Of a stretch of 64,000 bases of DNA, positions 32,641-41,612 are shown in pieces. The position numbers and the translations under genes are program-made. Source of the stretch: an uncultured Poribacteria bacterium (GTDB lineage Bacteria > Poribacteria > WGA-4E > WGA-3G); assembly GCA_951813545.1 (NCBI GenBank), contig OX638352.1, forward strand, positions 3,922,835 through 3,986,834. Direction: 5' to 3'. Numbering within the stretch: the first letter of the stretch is position 1; each line of letters begins with the position of its first letter. The notes beneath the pieces are model-generated. The model was not told the origin of the DNA. It saw only the letters and a list, made by a program, of their open reading frames with translations, and did no database searches.

Positions 32641-33533
32641 TCCTCTTCCGCCTCTGAATCTTTTGTCAATGTTCGCCAAAATGAACGCGAGGGACGGTTC
32701 ATGTTGTCAAACATCTCGTAATTTCCGTTCTTACAAAATTCGTAAAGTGCTTCGGTTAGCGGAGTTTCAAACCCGGCTGCTTCCGCTGCTGCAAGGAAAT
32801 AGGGTAGTTCTGGATATTTGACGACGAGGTTTTTGCCTTCTCCGTCAATGATACGCTCGGCAATTCTATCGAACTGTCCGCGCCAACCATCGCCCATACC
32901 GACTGCTTCGCGAATTGCAGTTGGATCCACACCTGCACAAATGCCAAATGCCATCGCCTCCATGAAGGCAGCATCTCCAAGCCCCATCGCCAGTTGGTTT
33001 ACGCCTTTGACGATCTGCCCGGAACCGCTCGGACCGCAATAGACCACATATTTCGGTTCTCCGAGAATTTCTAAGATTTGGCGACACTTCTTGACAACTT
33101 CTGCATCACCACCGACAAAGATACGAAGTGTGCCTGTTTCGGATCCGTGCGGTCCACCGCTCACGGGAGCGTCTATCAGCGTAGCACCTTTTTCAGTGAG
33201 CGCCGTCTCAATCTCCCGCGTCTTCTCTACTTCTGTTGTGCCTAAATCAATAAAGATATGACCGTCGCGAGCATTAGGGATGAGATGTTGTTCAGCGACG
33301 CTACAGAAAACATCGGAGGAGCGCAAACTGGTCATGACGACATCGCTGTTTTCAACAACTTGGGTCGTATCGTTTCCCGCGGTCGCTCCGGCTGCAGTGA
33401 GTGTTGTGCATTTTGCGGTATCAATGTCATATCCGATGAGCGGATACCCGGCGTTGTGGAGATTCTTCGCCATCCTTCCGCCCATATTTCCGAGTCCAAT
33501 AAAGCCGATTGTGGGGAGTTTTTGAGATTTCAT
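32637..33533 (-). CDS. 3-hydroxyisobutyrate-dehydrogenase-like oxidoreductase
   Basis: 298 aa beta-hydroxyacid dehydrogenase. Nucleotide site IGFIGLGNMGGRMAKNL, the substrate motif DAPVSGGPHGSETGTL and the catalytic Lys in GQIVKGVNQLA are present. Members oxidise 3-hydroxyisobutyrate, tartronate semialdehyde or similar. The acidic C-terminus (KDSEAEED) is short. The ribosome-binding site is weak. Confidence 0.87.
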   Translation of the reverse strand: MKSQKLPTIGFIGLGNMGGRMAKNLHNAGYPLIGYDIDTAKCTTLTAAGATAGNDTTQVVENSDVVMTSLRSSDVFCSVAEQHLIPNARDGHIFIDLGTTEVEKTREIETALTEKGATLIDAPVSGGPHGSETGTLRIFVGGDAEVVKKCRQILEILGEPKYVVYCGPSGSGQIVKGVNQLAMGLGDAAFMEAMAFGICAGVDPTAIREAVGMGDGWRGQFDRIAERIIDGEGKNLVVKYPELPYFLAAAEAAGFETPLTEALYEFCKNGNYEMFDNMNRPSRSFWRTLTKDSEAEED

Positions 33534-33599
33534 TTTTTTAACTATAGACTCCTAGACTTCGCTAATTGTCCTACCCCTTCGTCTCAAAAACTGGTAAAC

Positions 33600-33620
33600 G
33601 GGCAGGCACAAGACCTATCC
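33600..33620. repeat. GGCAGGCACAAGACCTATCC repeat
   Basis: Matches the palindromic element at 53348-53368 in inverse orientation with two differences. It stands 6 bp beyond the GH32 stop codon. Confidence 0.5.
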
Positions 33621-33626
33621 GTACGA

Positions 33627-35141
33627 TTACGCTACCGTTGGGGTGATTGTCCATGCGTCTAAACTGCCTAAAATTGCTTCACCGCCGCGTGCGAAGATTG
33701 AGACACCGAGACTATCCTCACGCGTCGGATAGATACGCTGCGTTAGGCACAGTCGACTGTTGACGAAAACTTCCACTACAGACTTATCTAAGAAGATATG
33801 GAGTTTCAGAGGCGCCCCTTCAACCAGTTTAAAGGGTGCTTCCTGAGAACTTATCCAACGTTCGCCGCCATCCTCGTCTTGTGGTGTGAGTCGTGGATAT
33901 TGGACTTCATCATCTAAAGTTGAGTTCGTGAGGTCGATTTTGAGGAATTCGTCAGTTGGTGAAAAGGCAATAGCGGTTTCCTCTTCGCCATCCGGGGACC
34001 TGCGCACCTTCACACCGAATTCTGTCGCACCTCGCGGGACAATCTCTAACTGAAGCTCAAGGCAGTCTCCGCTTACCGCTTCAATATTATGTTCTGTATC
34101 AGCCTTGAGTTGAATCGCCTCTTGGTGATGGTGCCCGATGCGGAGTTTTTCGAGTTCTGGCACGGGTTCAATGCGGAGGTCTCCATCTTCACTTAGCGAC
34201 AGTAATCGCGGCAGCGTCATCACGGAAGCCCAGCCGTGTTTCTCCCAAGGACGGGCTTCACGGATCCAACCGAAGAAGATACGGCGTCCTTTGTCATCAA
34301 GGAGCGTTTCGGGTCCAGAGAGTTGTCCGCCTTGCCAATTCATACGTCCGTGTGTTTCGGGGTAAAACTGCTCATCGGCATAACGTCCGAGGTAGTAGTG
34401 CGCCATACCGTAAGGACGGTGACCGTGCATCAGGAGCATATATTTGTCACCGAGTGGAAAGAAATCGGGGCAGGCGCAATCCTCAACCTCATCTGTCCAG
34501 CGACGCGAGGATGTATAGAACGGACCGAGATATTCCCACTGGATACAATCGTCCGAACGGAAAAGGCTGGTCGCATCACCTTCGTATCCGGGTCGGCTAT
34601 TTTTGTTCCCTATGAGTGCATAATAGGTGCCGTTTTCATACCAAGCGCACGGATCGAAAACATGGTACTCTTGTGGTTCATCTGGTATCGGGATAACCGG
34701 ATTTGCAGGCGAAGGTGTCCACTGAATCAAATCGTTGTCGTCGCTGGTTGCGATACAAGTGCCCTGATTCGGCACATGATAAATTAGTGTTGGAACGGGC
34801 GCGTTTTCAATAGCGTCTCCACTGTATATCCCGCGTGGCATTGAGCCATCAGTGGTAGGTTTTATCGCGGGTGGATGGTGTATCCAATGCACCAGATCGC
34901 AGCTGGAGGAATGGTCGAGAACCGGGAGCCATTCATCTGCGTTTGGATTTGGCATCCGCCCGAGGTAGAAGACATGGTATCTTCCATTCCAAAAAATGGT
35001 GCAGTTTGCATCATTGAAAAACCCTTCAGGTGGGAGCAGATGATACCGTGGACGATGCGGATCCGCTGAAAGCAACTCCCGCAATTCGCGAGCATTGCCG
35101 ATATATTCTTGGAGATTTTCGATTGTCGTTTCTGGGTTCAT
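33627..35141 (-). CDS. GH32-like beta-fructosidase-type protein with altered acid/base site
   Basis: 504 aa, five-bladed propeller plus C-terminal beta-sandwich of GH32 (invertase, levanase, inulinase). Nucleophile region is PPEGFFNDANC (Asp kept), transition-state region HVFDPCAWYEN. The acid/base motif, normally ECPD, reads CACPDFFPLGDKYML, so the Glu is replaced by Ala at that place, though Glu and Asp stand 3-4 residues before. The sandwich ends DKSVVEVFVNSRLCLTQRIYP, the usual ICL-type strand. There is no signal peptide. ATG 35141 follows GGAGAAGG; ATG 35162 overlaps that site. Confidence 0.83.
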   Translation of the reverse strand: MNPETTIENLQEYIGNARELRELLSADPHRPRYHLLPPEGFFNDANCTIFWNGRYHVFYLGRMPNPNADEWLPVLDHSSSCDLVHWIHHPPAIKPTTDGSMPRGIYSGDAIENAPVPTLIYHVPNQGTCIATSDDNDLIQWTPSPANPVIPIPDEPQEYHVFDPCAWYENGTYYALIGNKNSRPGYEGDATSLFRSDDCIQWEYLGPFYTSSRRWTDEVEDCACPDFFPLGDKYMLLMHGHRPYGMAHYYLGRYADEQFYPETHGRMNWQGGQLSGPETLLDDKGRRIFFGWIREARPWEKHGWASVMTLPRLLSLSEDGDLRIEPVPELEKLRIGHHHQEAIQLKADTEHNIEAVSGDCLELQLEIVPRGATEFGVKVRRSPDGEEETAIAFSPTDEFLKIDLTNSTLDDEVQYPRLTPQDEDGGERWISSQEAPFKLVEGAPLKLHIFLDKSVVEVFVNSRLCLTQRIYPTREDSLGVSIFARGGEAILGSLDAWTITPTVA

Positions 35142-35288
35142 TGTGTTGCGCCTTCTCCACATATTTTTCTTGTTTCAAGCATTTTCAAACACAGGATACG
35201 GTGTCAGAGTATAGCATGTTATGTAAGCCTCTGCAAGAGAAATACGGTTGTGCTGAATCTATTTTGACGCGTCTGTAAAAAGTTTTCC

Positions 35289-35317
35289 TTGAGGTTTTTT
35301 ATACCGTTTGCTATACT
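35289..35317 (+). promoter_or_regulatory. Promoter for the secreted beta-sandwich gene
   Basis: TTGAGG (35289-35294), 17 bp, TATACT (35312-35317), about 90 bp before the start codon. Confidence 0.6.
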
Positions 35318-35415
35318 GCCGATGATTGGTTTCAGTACCATTCGGTCAGGTGAACTTTGCCTCGTTTTGCTAAACTTTCGTTTAACCCTATGGATCCGAA
35401 CAGAGGAGTTAAAAA

Positions 35416-36168
35416 ATGATGCATGCGATCAGATTTGCCTTGATTCTAACGATATTCGCTTTTGCGGTGTTTGACGCACCAGCGGAAATCTTGTTGCAGG
35501 AAGACTTTGAGGACGATCTGGATTTAACCAGCAAATGGAGGACAAACACTCCCAAATTTGTCTATCCGAAGGACGGCATTCTCTATTTGGACCAAGGGAA
35601 ATCCGGTGGAGACTATGTGAGTCTTCGGTCTGCCCAAAACTTCAACGATGTCATCATCTATTATGAGTGGTTTATCATAGAATGGAGCGGACAAGGAGAC
35701 GGGGGTGGTGCGTTACGACAGACACCGAACGGCTCTTATTGGATGCGCTGGTGGGGACGCAGCAATGTCAAAGTGACAACGAATAAAGCTGGACCTGTGA
35801 ATGCTTGGCAACCCTTCCCAGCGAAGGGCGGACAAGCGCAGACGAATTACGCTCAAGGATCAGACCATTTTATATTGAAAGCAGCCTTAATGACGCAGGA
35901 AAAGCGCGTCACTGTTCATATATGGGATGTCACTGATAAGCGGATACAGGTCGCCGAATGGGAAATCAAGGACAATACTTACAAGTCGGGAAATATCAGT
36001 TTTGACTGCTGGAAGTTTGGTATTTATGGTGTTGATAACGTGGTTGTTGCCACGCCTGAACACGAGGCGGAAATCTTCGCGGACAACTTTGATCCGCACG
36101 GACTTGCCATTCAACCTGAAGGAAAACTCGCGACTGTGTGGGGACACCTAAAGTTGAATGATTGGTAA
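35416..36168 (+). CDS. Secreted beta-sandwich protein with C-terminal GKLATVWG tag
   Basis: 250 aa. Signal peptide of about 23 residues (ending DAPAE), then a concanavalin-like fold related to DUF1080/3-keto-disaccharide hydrolase proteins: LLQEDFEDDLDLTSKWR, YYEWFIIEWSGQGDGGGALR, GIYGVDNVVVATPE. The C-terminus, PEGKLATVWGHLKLNDW, shares 10 of 11 tag positions with the protein at 19847. GAGGAG precedes the ATG. The oxidoreductase gene starts 17 bp later, so one operon is likely; partner genes of this kind often act on sugars. Confidence 0.75.
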   Translation: MMHAIRFALILTIFAFAVFDAPAEILLQEDFEDDLDLTSKWRTNTPKFVYPKDGILYLDQGKSGGDYVSLRSAQNFNDVIIYYEWFIIEWSGQGDGGGALRQTPNGSYWMRWWGRSNVKVTTNKAGPVNAWQPFPAKGGQAQTNYAQGSDHFILKAALMTQEKRVTVHIWDVTDKRIQVAEWEIKDNTYKSGNISFDCWKFGIYGVDNVVVATPEHEAEIFADNFDPHGLAIQPEGKLATVWGHLKLNDW

Positions 36169-36185
36169 ACAGAAAGGAATTTAGC

Positions 36186-37166
36186 ATGACAAAATGTGCA
36201 CTTATCAGCGGTAGAGGTATGGGGATGATGCACGGTGGGAACTTTCACGCCCATCCAGATGCGGAGGTCGTAGCTGTCTGCGATATGGATCCTGAACTCC
36301 TCGCGAACGCGAAAGAACACTTTGGCGTACCGGGGTATTCGACAATTGAGGAACTCTTGGCGAATTGTGATCCGGATCTTGTGCTTCTCATCGTCAATGA
36401 GACCCGACGTATCCCACCACTACGCCAATTGCTCGAAGCAGGGCAGAATGTGTTCACAGAGAAACCTCTCTGTGGATTAGAAGGACAAGCACGGGTCCGC
36501 GAGGAAGACCTCGGAATTGCGGCACCTGCTATTGGAACATGGCGTGACTCCAACCTCAAATTCGGAATCGATTTCAACTACCGGTTTATGCACCATTTCC
36601 GTAAACTGCACGACGATGTCGCAGAGGGACGGTTGGGTGAAATTCGTATGGTACACGCGCGTGCACATTTCAACTGTTGGTCCCACATCATTGATCAAAT
36701 TCTCTGGACGGTCGGCAGACCGGAGTGGGTCAGCGTTGTCGGAGATCCGAATGAAAACGGCGGTTGGGGACGTTTGATTCATATCGGTTGGGAAAACGGT
36801 GTGATTGGTTCCCTGAGTGGCACAAACCTGTGGGGTTATGACGATCATCCACTCCGAGTTAAGGTCCTCGGCGATGAATTTTATGCGGAGGCAAAAGGAT
36901 TGGAAGGCTCTTACGTCCGCAGAAAAGCGAATAACTCTGAGATAGAAGAAGTCTGGGAAGCAGAGGAAGGCAACCCGGAAATGCCGGAGTCTTTCAAACG
37001 GATGGCTGATGGTGTGATCAAAGCGATGCATGCCGATACAGCCTTCCCGGCAGACGGTGAAGCGGCATGGAATGAACTGTTGTTTGAGGCTGCCTTGCAT
37101 AGATCGGCTTTGCAGAATAATGCGCGTGTGTTTTTGGCAGATGTGGAAGAAGACGCATTTGCGTAA
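36186..37166 (+). CDS. Gfo/Idh/MocA-family oxidoreductase
   Basis: 326 aa NAD(P)-dependent sugar-type oxidoreductase. Rossmann start CALISGRGMGMMHGGNFHAHPDAEVVAVCD, then the EKPL motif (NVFTEKPLCGLEGQ), and a C-terminal substrate domain with WSHIIDQILWTVGRP. ATG 36186 is chosen because AAAGGA precedes it. Substrate unknown; the neighbour is a secreted beta-sandwich protein, so sugar breakdown is plausible. Confidence 0.87.
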   Translation: MTKCALISGRGMGMMHGGNFHAHPDAEVVAVCDMDPELLANAKEHFGVPGYSTIEELLANCDPDLVLLIVNETRRIPPLRQLLEAGQNVFTEKPLCGLEGQARVREEDLGIAAPAIGTWRDSNLKFGIDFNYRFMHHFRKLHDDVAEGRLGEIRMVHARAHFNCWSHIIDQILWTVGRPEWVSVVGDPNENGGWGRLIHIGWENGVIGSLSGTNLWGYDDHPLRVKVLGDEFYAEAKGLEGSYVRRKANNSEIEEVWEAEEGNPEMPESFKRMADGVIKAMHADTAFPADGEAAWNELLFEAALHRSALQNNARVFLADVEEDAFA

Positions 37167-37172
37167 GGTACT

Positions 37173-37240
37173 GTAGGCGCGGTTTTTAACCGCGCCTACG
37201 CCTCAAGGTGCAGCAGGCTGTAGAAGGGGTTTGTAACCCC
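37173..37240. repeat. Two palindromes between convergent genes
   Basis: GTAGGCGCGGTT and its exact complement around TTT (37173-37199, a perfect 27-bp palindrome), then GGGGTTTGTAACCCC at 37226-37240. Both can fold as bidirectional transcript ends. Confidence 0.75.
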
Positions 37241-37243
37241 GAA

Positions 37244-38296
37244 TTACCCGTCAGTGCCCCCTTTGACAGCGATCTTGATCGCATCTTTTCCATCTAAGTG
37301 ATAGCTGCCGTGCAGTGCATCGAAACCTTTGGATACATCTTCTAAGGGAAGGATGTGGCTGACGAACCCATCAAAGAGAGACGCATGTTTCTCCAACATT
37401 GGGATGGCACGCAGGAAATGCTTCCTTTCAAAGCCCCATCCGGCTTCCAATCGAAGGTTTTTGCGCATTAACATCTGGTTCGGATTGCAGTCGAAAGTTC
37501 CGACATCCACGAAATGCCCATATACAACGTAAGTTCCGCCGTACCTGATATAGTCCAAGCCTTCCGGGATAGCAGCGAGAAAACCGGTGCATTCGTAGAC
37601 AACATCCGCACCCTCGCCTTGTGAAGTATTTTCTCGGACAATTTTCTTTCGCTCTTCTGGATCTGGCACTTCGGCGATGTCAATCGTGAGATCTGCCCCC
37701 AACCTTTTCGCCATTTCAAGCCTGCCCGGAGGTCCGCCGACAACAATAAGCCGTCCGGCACCGGAAACTCTCGCCCAATTGAGCGCAAGCAGCCCAATGG
37801 GACCGGTTCCTTGAATTACAACGGTGTCCCCAAATTCAATCTTTCCGCGTGATACACAGTGTGCTGCACACGAAGCCGGTTCCGCGAGAACAGCGATTTC
37901 CGGTGGCAGGTCGGTTTTAAGGAACATATTTGTTGACGGGTTTGAAAGGTAAATGTACTCACTGAAGCCGCCGCGCAGATACGGTGCTTCTTCCGACGGG
38001 GAAAAGCCGAGTCCGCCACTCGGAGAGAGCGCAATCCTGTCCCCCTTTTTAACCGGATTTCCGAGGTAGTCTGTTTCAACCCCTTCCCCTAAAGTCTCAA
38101 TCACGCCAACGTTCTCATGTCCAAGAATAATATCGTGGTTGATACGCTGAAATTCCCAGTTGTGGAGATCGGTGCCACAGATACCGCCTAACTCCTGACG
38201 CACGAGTACTGTACCGGGTTCAGGATCAACTATTGGATATTCTCGGATTTCAAAATCTTTGCCACTCATCACGGTGGCACGTGCGGTTCTTGCCAT
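37244..38296 (-). CDS. Zinc-type medium-chain alcohol dehydrogenase
   Basis: 350 aa MDR enzyme. Catalytic zinc ligands are in GGICGTDLHNWE (Cys) and ILGHENVGVIE (His-Glu); the nucleotide fold has GTGPIGLLALNWA. The four-Cys structural zinc lobe is missing: the region reads SPSGGLGFSPSEEAPYLRGG. Sorbitol/threonine-dehydrogenase-like members act on polyols or amino alcohols. AAAGGAG lies 8 bp before the ATG. Confidence 0.87.
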   Translation of the reverse strand: MARTARATVMSGKDFEIREYPIVDPEPGTVLVRQELGGICGTDLHNWEFQRINHDIILGHENVGVIETLGEGVETDYLGNPVKKGDRIALSPSGGLGFSPSEEAPYLRGGFSEYIYLSNPSTNMFLKTDLPPEIAVLAEPASCAAHCVSRGKIEFGDTVVIQGTGPIGLLALNWARVSGAGRLIVVGGPPGRLEMAKRLGADLTIDIAEVPDPEERKKIVRENTSQGEGADVVYECTGFLAAIPEGLDYIRYGGTYVVYGHFVDVGTFDCNPNQMLMRKNLRLEAGWGFERKHFLRAIPMLEKHASLFDGFVSHILPLEDVSKGFDALHGSYHLDGKDAIKIAVKGGTDG

Positions 38297-38425
38297 TATG
38301 GAACTCCTTTTTTTAAGGCTATCGGCTATCAGCCATCAGTTAAAAAACCCTCGCTTAGTGGAAGTCCCTTTGCTGACCGCTGACTGCCATTTTGCCAATG
38401 CCGCCTCAATAAACCACAAGGAATG

Positions 38426-39415
38426 TTAAGAGACTTTAACAATGATCTTGCCGAGCTTCTCGCCTGTAAAAAGCGCGATAAACGCCTTTGGTGCATTCTC
38501 CAAACCCTCTATGATCGTCTCTTCCCATCGTATTTTACCTTCCGTTATCCACTGCCGCATATCGCTATAAAATTCAGGGTTCCGCTCCATGAAGTCGGTC
38601 ACGATAAACCCTTGTAATTTAATCCGTTTGCCGATAGCAGAACTGAGATTTGTCGGACCTGGCGTGGGTTCAATATCGTTATATTGGGAGATCATGCCGC
38701 ACAGCGGGATACGTCCGTGCATGTTCATCATTGCAAGTGCTGCCTGGAGATGTCTACCCCCTACGTTCTCGAAGTAGATGTCAAGTCCATCTGGGCAATG
38801 TTTCCTAAGTTCAGCTTCCAAATCATCAACATTTTTATAGTTAAATGCCGCGTCAACACCTGCTGTTTCAAGTAACCATGCGACTTTCTGATCAGAACCG
38901 GCACTCGCGACAACTCGACACCCTTTGATTTTTGCGATCTGGCATACAATTGAACCGACCGCGCCTGCAGCTGCAGACACGAAAACTGTTTCGCCTGCTT
39001 TGGGCTGCCCGATCTCCAGAAATCCGAAGTAGGCAGTGCGTCCGGGCATACCGACCGCGCCTAAAAACGACTGAAGGGGCGCGATTGTTGTGTCAACAGC
39101 GGTTACACTTTCTGCTGATGCGACGTAATGATCCCGCCATCCTAACATTCCAGTTACATAGTCCCCGACCTGAAACTGATCACTATTTGATTGCAAAATT
39201 TGACCCGCGCACCTACCTTCCAGTGGTTTACCAAGTTCAGCGGACCGCATGCCGCCGCGCATGTACGGATCTACTGACGTGTAAAGGTTTTGGACGAGTA
39301 CCTCTCCTGCTGCGGGTTCTGGAAGGGGTGCCTCTACAATTTCAAAATCGCTTTCCTTGGGCATACCGACGATCCGGTTCTTAAGACGAATTTGTCGGCT
39401 TACAGTGTTTGACAT
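38426..39415 (-). CDS. NADP-dependent MDR oxidoreductase, CurA/PTGR type
   Basis: 329 aa zinc-free reductase. Matches quinone/enone reductases: NLYTSVDPYMRGGM, GMPGRTAYFGFLEIGQPKAGETVFVSAAAGAVGS with the AxxGxxG nucleotide loop, YFENVGGRHLQAALAMMN and DFMERNPEF. Such enzymes reduce activated double bonds with NADPH, often in detoxification. AGGAG precedes the ATG at 39415. Confidence 0.88.
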   Translation of the reverse strand: MSNTVSRQIRLKNRIVGMPKESDFEIVEAPLPEPAAGEVLVQNLYTSVDPYMRGGMRSAELGKPLEGRCAGQILQSNSDQFQVGDYVTGMLGWRDHYVASAESVTAVDTTIAPLQSFLGAVGMPGRTAYFGFLEIGQPKAGETVFVSAAAGAVGSIVCQIAKIKGCRVVASAGSDQKVAWLLETAGVDAAFNYKNVDDLEAELRKHCPDGLDIYFENVGGRHLQAALAMMNMHGRIPLCGMISQYNDIEPTPGPTNLSSAIGKRIKLQGFIVTDFMERNPEFYSDMRQWITEGKIRWEETIIEGLENAPKAFIALFTGEKLGKIIVKVS

Positions 39416-39468
39416 CTGTTTCTCCTATCGGCTGATGGTCTAATCTTATTTGATAAGGTGTTGATGTA

Positions 39469-39496
39469 ATGATAGCATATCGAAGAAAAAAGTCAA
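39469..39496 (-). promoter_or_regulatory. Promoter of the CurA-type gene
   Basis: Minus strand TTGACT (39496-39491), 16 bp, TATCAT (39474-39469). Confidence 0.55.
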
Positions 39497-39526
39497 GATT
39501 AAGAGTATTTATGAGCCTGAAATTCA

Positions 39527-39557
39527 TTGACATTTGGTAGTAAATGTGGTTTGATAT
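39527..39557 (+). promoter_or_regulatory. Weak promoter candidate for the methyltransferase
   Basis: TTGACA (39527-39532), 19 bp, TGATAT (39552-39557); the spacing is long. Confidence 0.35.
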
Positions 39558-39621
39558 TTGATGAGTAAAGTAGCAAATAACCTTATGTAAGGAACGCCCT
39601 ATCTTCATCTCAGGAGGAAAA

Positions 39622-40392
39622 ATGAACAATCTCGCTTGCGAGTTTCTTAGGACCGATTTTGGGCATGAGATATATGATAGTTGGTATCTTGAGCATGCCA
39701 GACACAATTTTGAGGCACCAGAATTTGTAGAAAAACATTTTCCTTTCTACGAAAAAGCACTGCTGTTATCTAAAGATGACAGGATATTAGAGGCAGGTTG
39801 CGGCATCGGCAGTTATTCGCGTGAATTTGCTCGGCGCGGCTATCATGTTGTTGGCATGGACCTGTCGCCGAACTTTCTTGCTGAGGCTAAAAATATCATG
39901 CACCGCGAAAATTTAGAAATTGAATTTATTCTCGGTGACTATAATGAAATGCGTTTTGAAGATAAGTTTTCTGTCATTTTCTTTGAAGGCTCATTTTTCT
40001 ATCGTTCCAAGGAGGGATTGGTATCCCTCTTAAGCCGAATCCATAAAGCACTTACACCTAATGGCAGGCTCTATTTTGTTCATGCAAATCAATCAATAAA
40101 AAAACAGCGACCCCCAATGGCTAATTGGAGCGAAATTAAGAAAAACGTGTTTGTCCTGCAAAGTCAAGAATATAGCGAAAGTGATGACGGATCAAGATGC
40201 AGTTGGCTTAAAATAGATTTAGAAACGCAGAAACATTACAGGTGCGACTATTTTGTTAAGTGCCTCTCTCCGGACAAACTCAAGGACTGTCTTGTGGAAG
40301 CAGGATTTATGGATTTCCATTTTTACAAGAAGCGTAGGCTCGTAGACTTTCAGCCAGAGGATGATGGATTTTCTGTGGTGGCTAAAAAATGA
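39622..40392 (+). CDS. Class I SAM-dependent methyltransferase
   Basis: 256 aa. The SAM site is ILEAGCGIGSYSREFARRGYHVVGMDLS, then LGDYNEMRFEDKFSVIFFEGSFFY. Methyl acceptor unknown. AGGAGG precedes ATG 39622. A PhyH-type oxygenase begins 16 bp after the stop, so the two probably act together on one small molecule. The gene is visibly AT-richer than its neighbours, which may mean transfer. Confidence 0.87.
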   Translation: MNNLACEFLRTDFGHEIYDSWYLEHARHNFEAPEFVEKHFPFYEKALLLSKDDRILEAGCGIGSYSREFARRGYHVVGMDLSPNFLAEAKNIMHRENLEIEFILGDYNEMRFEDKFSVIFFEGSFFYRSKEGLVSLLSRIHKALTPNGRLYFVHANQSIKKQRPPMANWSEIKKNVFVLQSQEYSESDDGSRCSWLKIDLETQKHYRCDYFVKCLSPDKLKDCLVEAGFMDFHFYKKRRLVDFQPEDDGFSVVAKK

Positions 40393-40408
40393 TAGCGACA
40401 GGAGCAAC

Positions 40409-41248
40409 ATGAGAATCGAAAAACCGAAAGAGAAATACGATCAATTAATCGCTGATGGTTACTGTGTTGTTGAGGATGTCTTGAAGGAAGAGATGCTCGT
40501 CCGGCTTCAGATGGTGACCGACGAACTACTTGATGCACAAACGGAAGATGAACGCGCTGCCCATCGCTCCTCTGGTAGTATGATCAGTGTGTATATGCAT
40601 CCGCTGTTCGCGGAGCTGGTCGCTTATCCGCGGGCACTGCAGGCTCTTGAAGCTTTGGGGTTCTTGAGACCGAAATGGTCGTCGGGATATGTCATCAGCA
40701 AACCACCCCAGAGTCCACCCCTATTTTGGCATCAAGATTGGTGGGGTTGGAACGATCCGTGCAGCTACACAGCGCTGCCTCAACAGTTGTTCCTCATGTA
40801 TTATTTGGTTGACACAACACCGTCCAACGGGTGTCTCCGAGTTATTAAAGGTTCGCATCTGAATCGACATCCCTTGCATGATATATTGCCCAATGCTCAC
40901 GGTGAAGCACTCCAGCGCGTCGATGATGCTGACCATCCTGCATATCAACACTTTTCGGGTGAAGTTGACATATCCGTGAAAGCGGGAGACTTGGTTATCG
41001 GCGATTCTCGGTTGTTACACGCTTCACACGGCAATCAATCAGATGAACGCCGGACCGTGATTACGCTCTGGTATCATCCATTTTTTGCGCTGTTACCTGT
41101 AGAAATGCAAGCACATATTGGACGACTCCGGCAGAGTCTTGCTTGGTCAGATGCGGATTGGGCGCGAATTGCCGAACTCGCGCCGGTCTGTGAAAGTGAC
41201 GTTGAACCGTTAAAATGGAATCGGAATCCGGGACCTGAACTGAAATAG
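40409..41248 (+). CDS. Phytanoyl-CoA dioxygenase family protein
   Basis: 279 aa Fe(II)/2-oxoglutarate oxygenase. Iron ligands: H108-x-D110 in FWHQDWWGW and a distal His in RLLHASHGNQSDERRTVITLW, with the Arg that holds 2-oxoglutarate nearby. The N-terminal FxxDGYCVVEDVL strand is typical. Poribacteria and relatives carry many such genes; substrates are mostly unknown. ATG 40409 follows AGGAG. Confidence 0.88.
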   Translation: MRIEKPKEKYDQLIADGYCVVEDVLKEEMLVRLQMVTDELLDAQTEDERAAHRSSGSMISVYMHPLFAELVAYPRALQALEALGFLRPKWSSGYVISKPPQSPPLFWHQDWWGWNDPCSYTALPQQLFLMYYLVDTTPSNGCLRVIKGSHLNRHPLHDILPNAHGEALQRVDDADHPAYQHFSGEVDISVKAGDLVIGDSRLLHASHGNQSDERRTVITLWYHPFFALLPVEMQAHIGRLRQSLAWSDADWARIAELAPVCESDVEPLKWNRNPGPELK

Positions 41249-41612
41249 CTAAATTCGGAGGGTTTCTAACTCTGATTTACCCTTAATACGGTATGTGTAA
41301 AGTTTTTGACATTCAGCAGATATTGTAGGAGCGATCTCCGAATCGTGCCCCGCCGGGAATCGGAGTGTTTTTGTTTAGGTGTTTCTTCCCTCCTACAGTC
41401 TCGCGATTGGAAAGTACAACTTGACAAGTGAAACATCTAAATGGTATAATCGTTCTGAACGGTATAGTTGTGTTACACAATTATATAGAGGAAAACCAGA
41501 TTATTCTTGCTGCCTCAGGGATCAATACCTATCCGGTAAGATTCATTTTTGCGTAATAGCCAGTGGATAATTCGCTAGCTTCGCTTTGAAAATGATGAAG
41601 GAGAAATAAAAG
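41249..41612. other. Gap with repeats, promoter and long leader
   Basis: 364 bp without a gene. It holds a degenerate GGGTTTCTAACTC palindrome copy (41256-41272), GTAGGAGCGATCTCCGAATCG (near 41326) followed by CGGGAATCGGAGTGTTTTTGTTT, which can fold with it as a terminator, a consensus promoter (41421-41450) and a leader of about 155 nt. Confidence 0.6.
41421..41450 (+). promoter_or_regulatory. Consensus sigma-70 promoter with long leader
   Basis: TTGACA (41421-41426), 18 bp, TATAAT (41445-41450). The next start codon is at 41613. The leader contains the palindrome TTGTGTTACACAA and no ORF with a good ribosome-binding site. Confidence 0.75.

Noticed and set aside
36477..37100. 207-codon minus-strand frame
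   Set aside because: Antisense shadow of the Gfo/Idh/MocA gene without any supporting motif.
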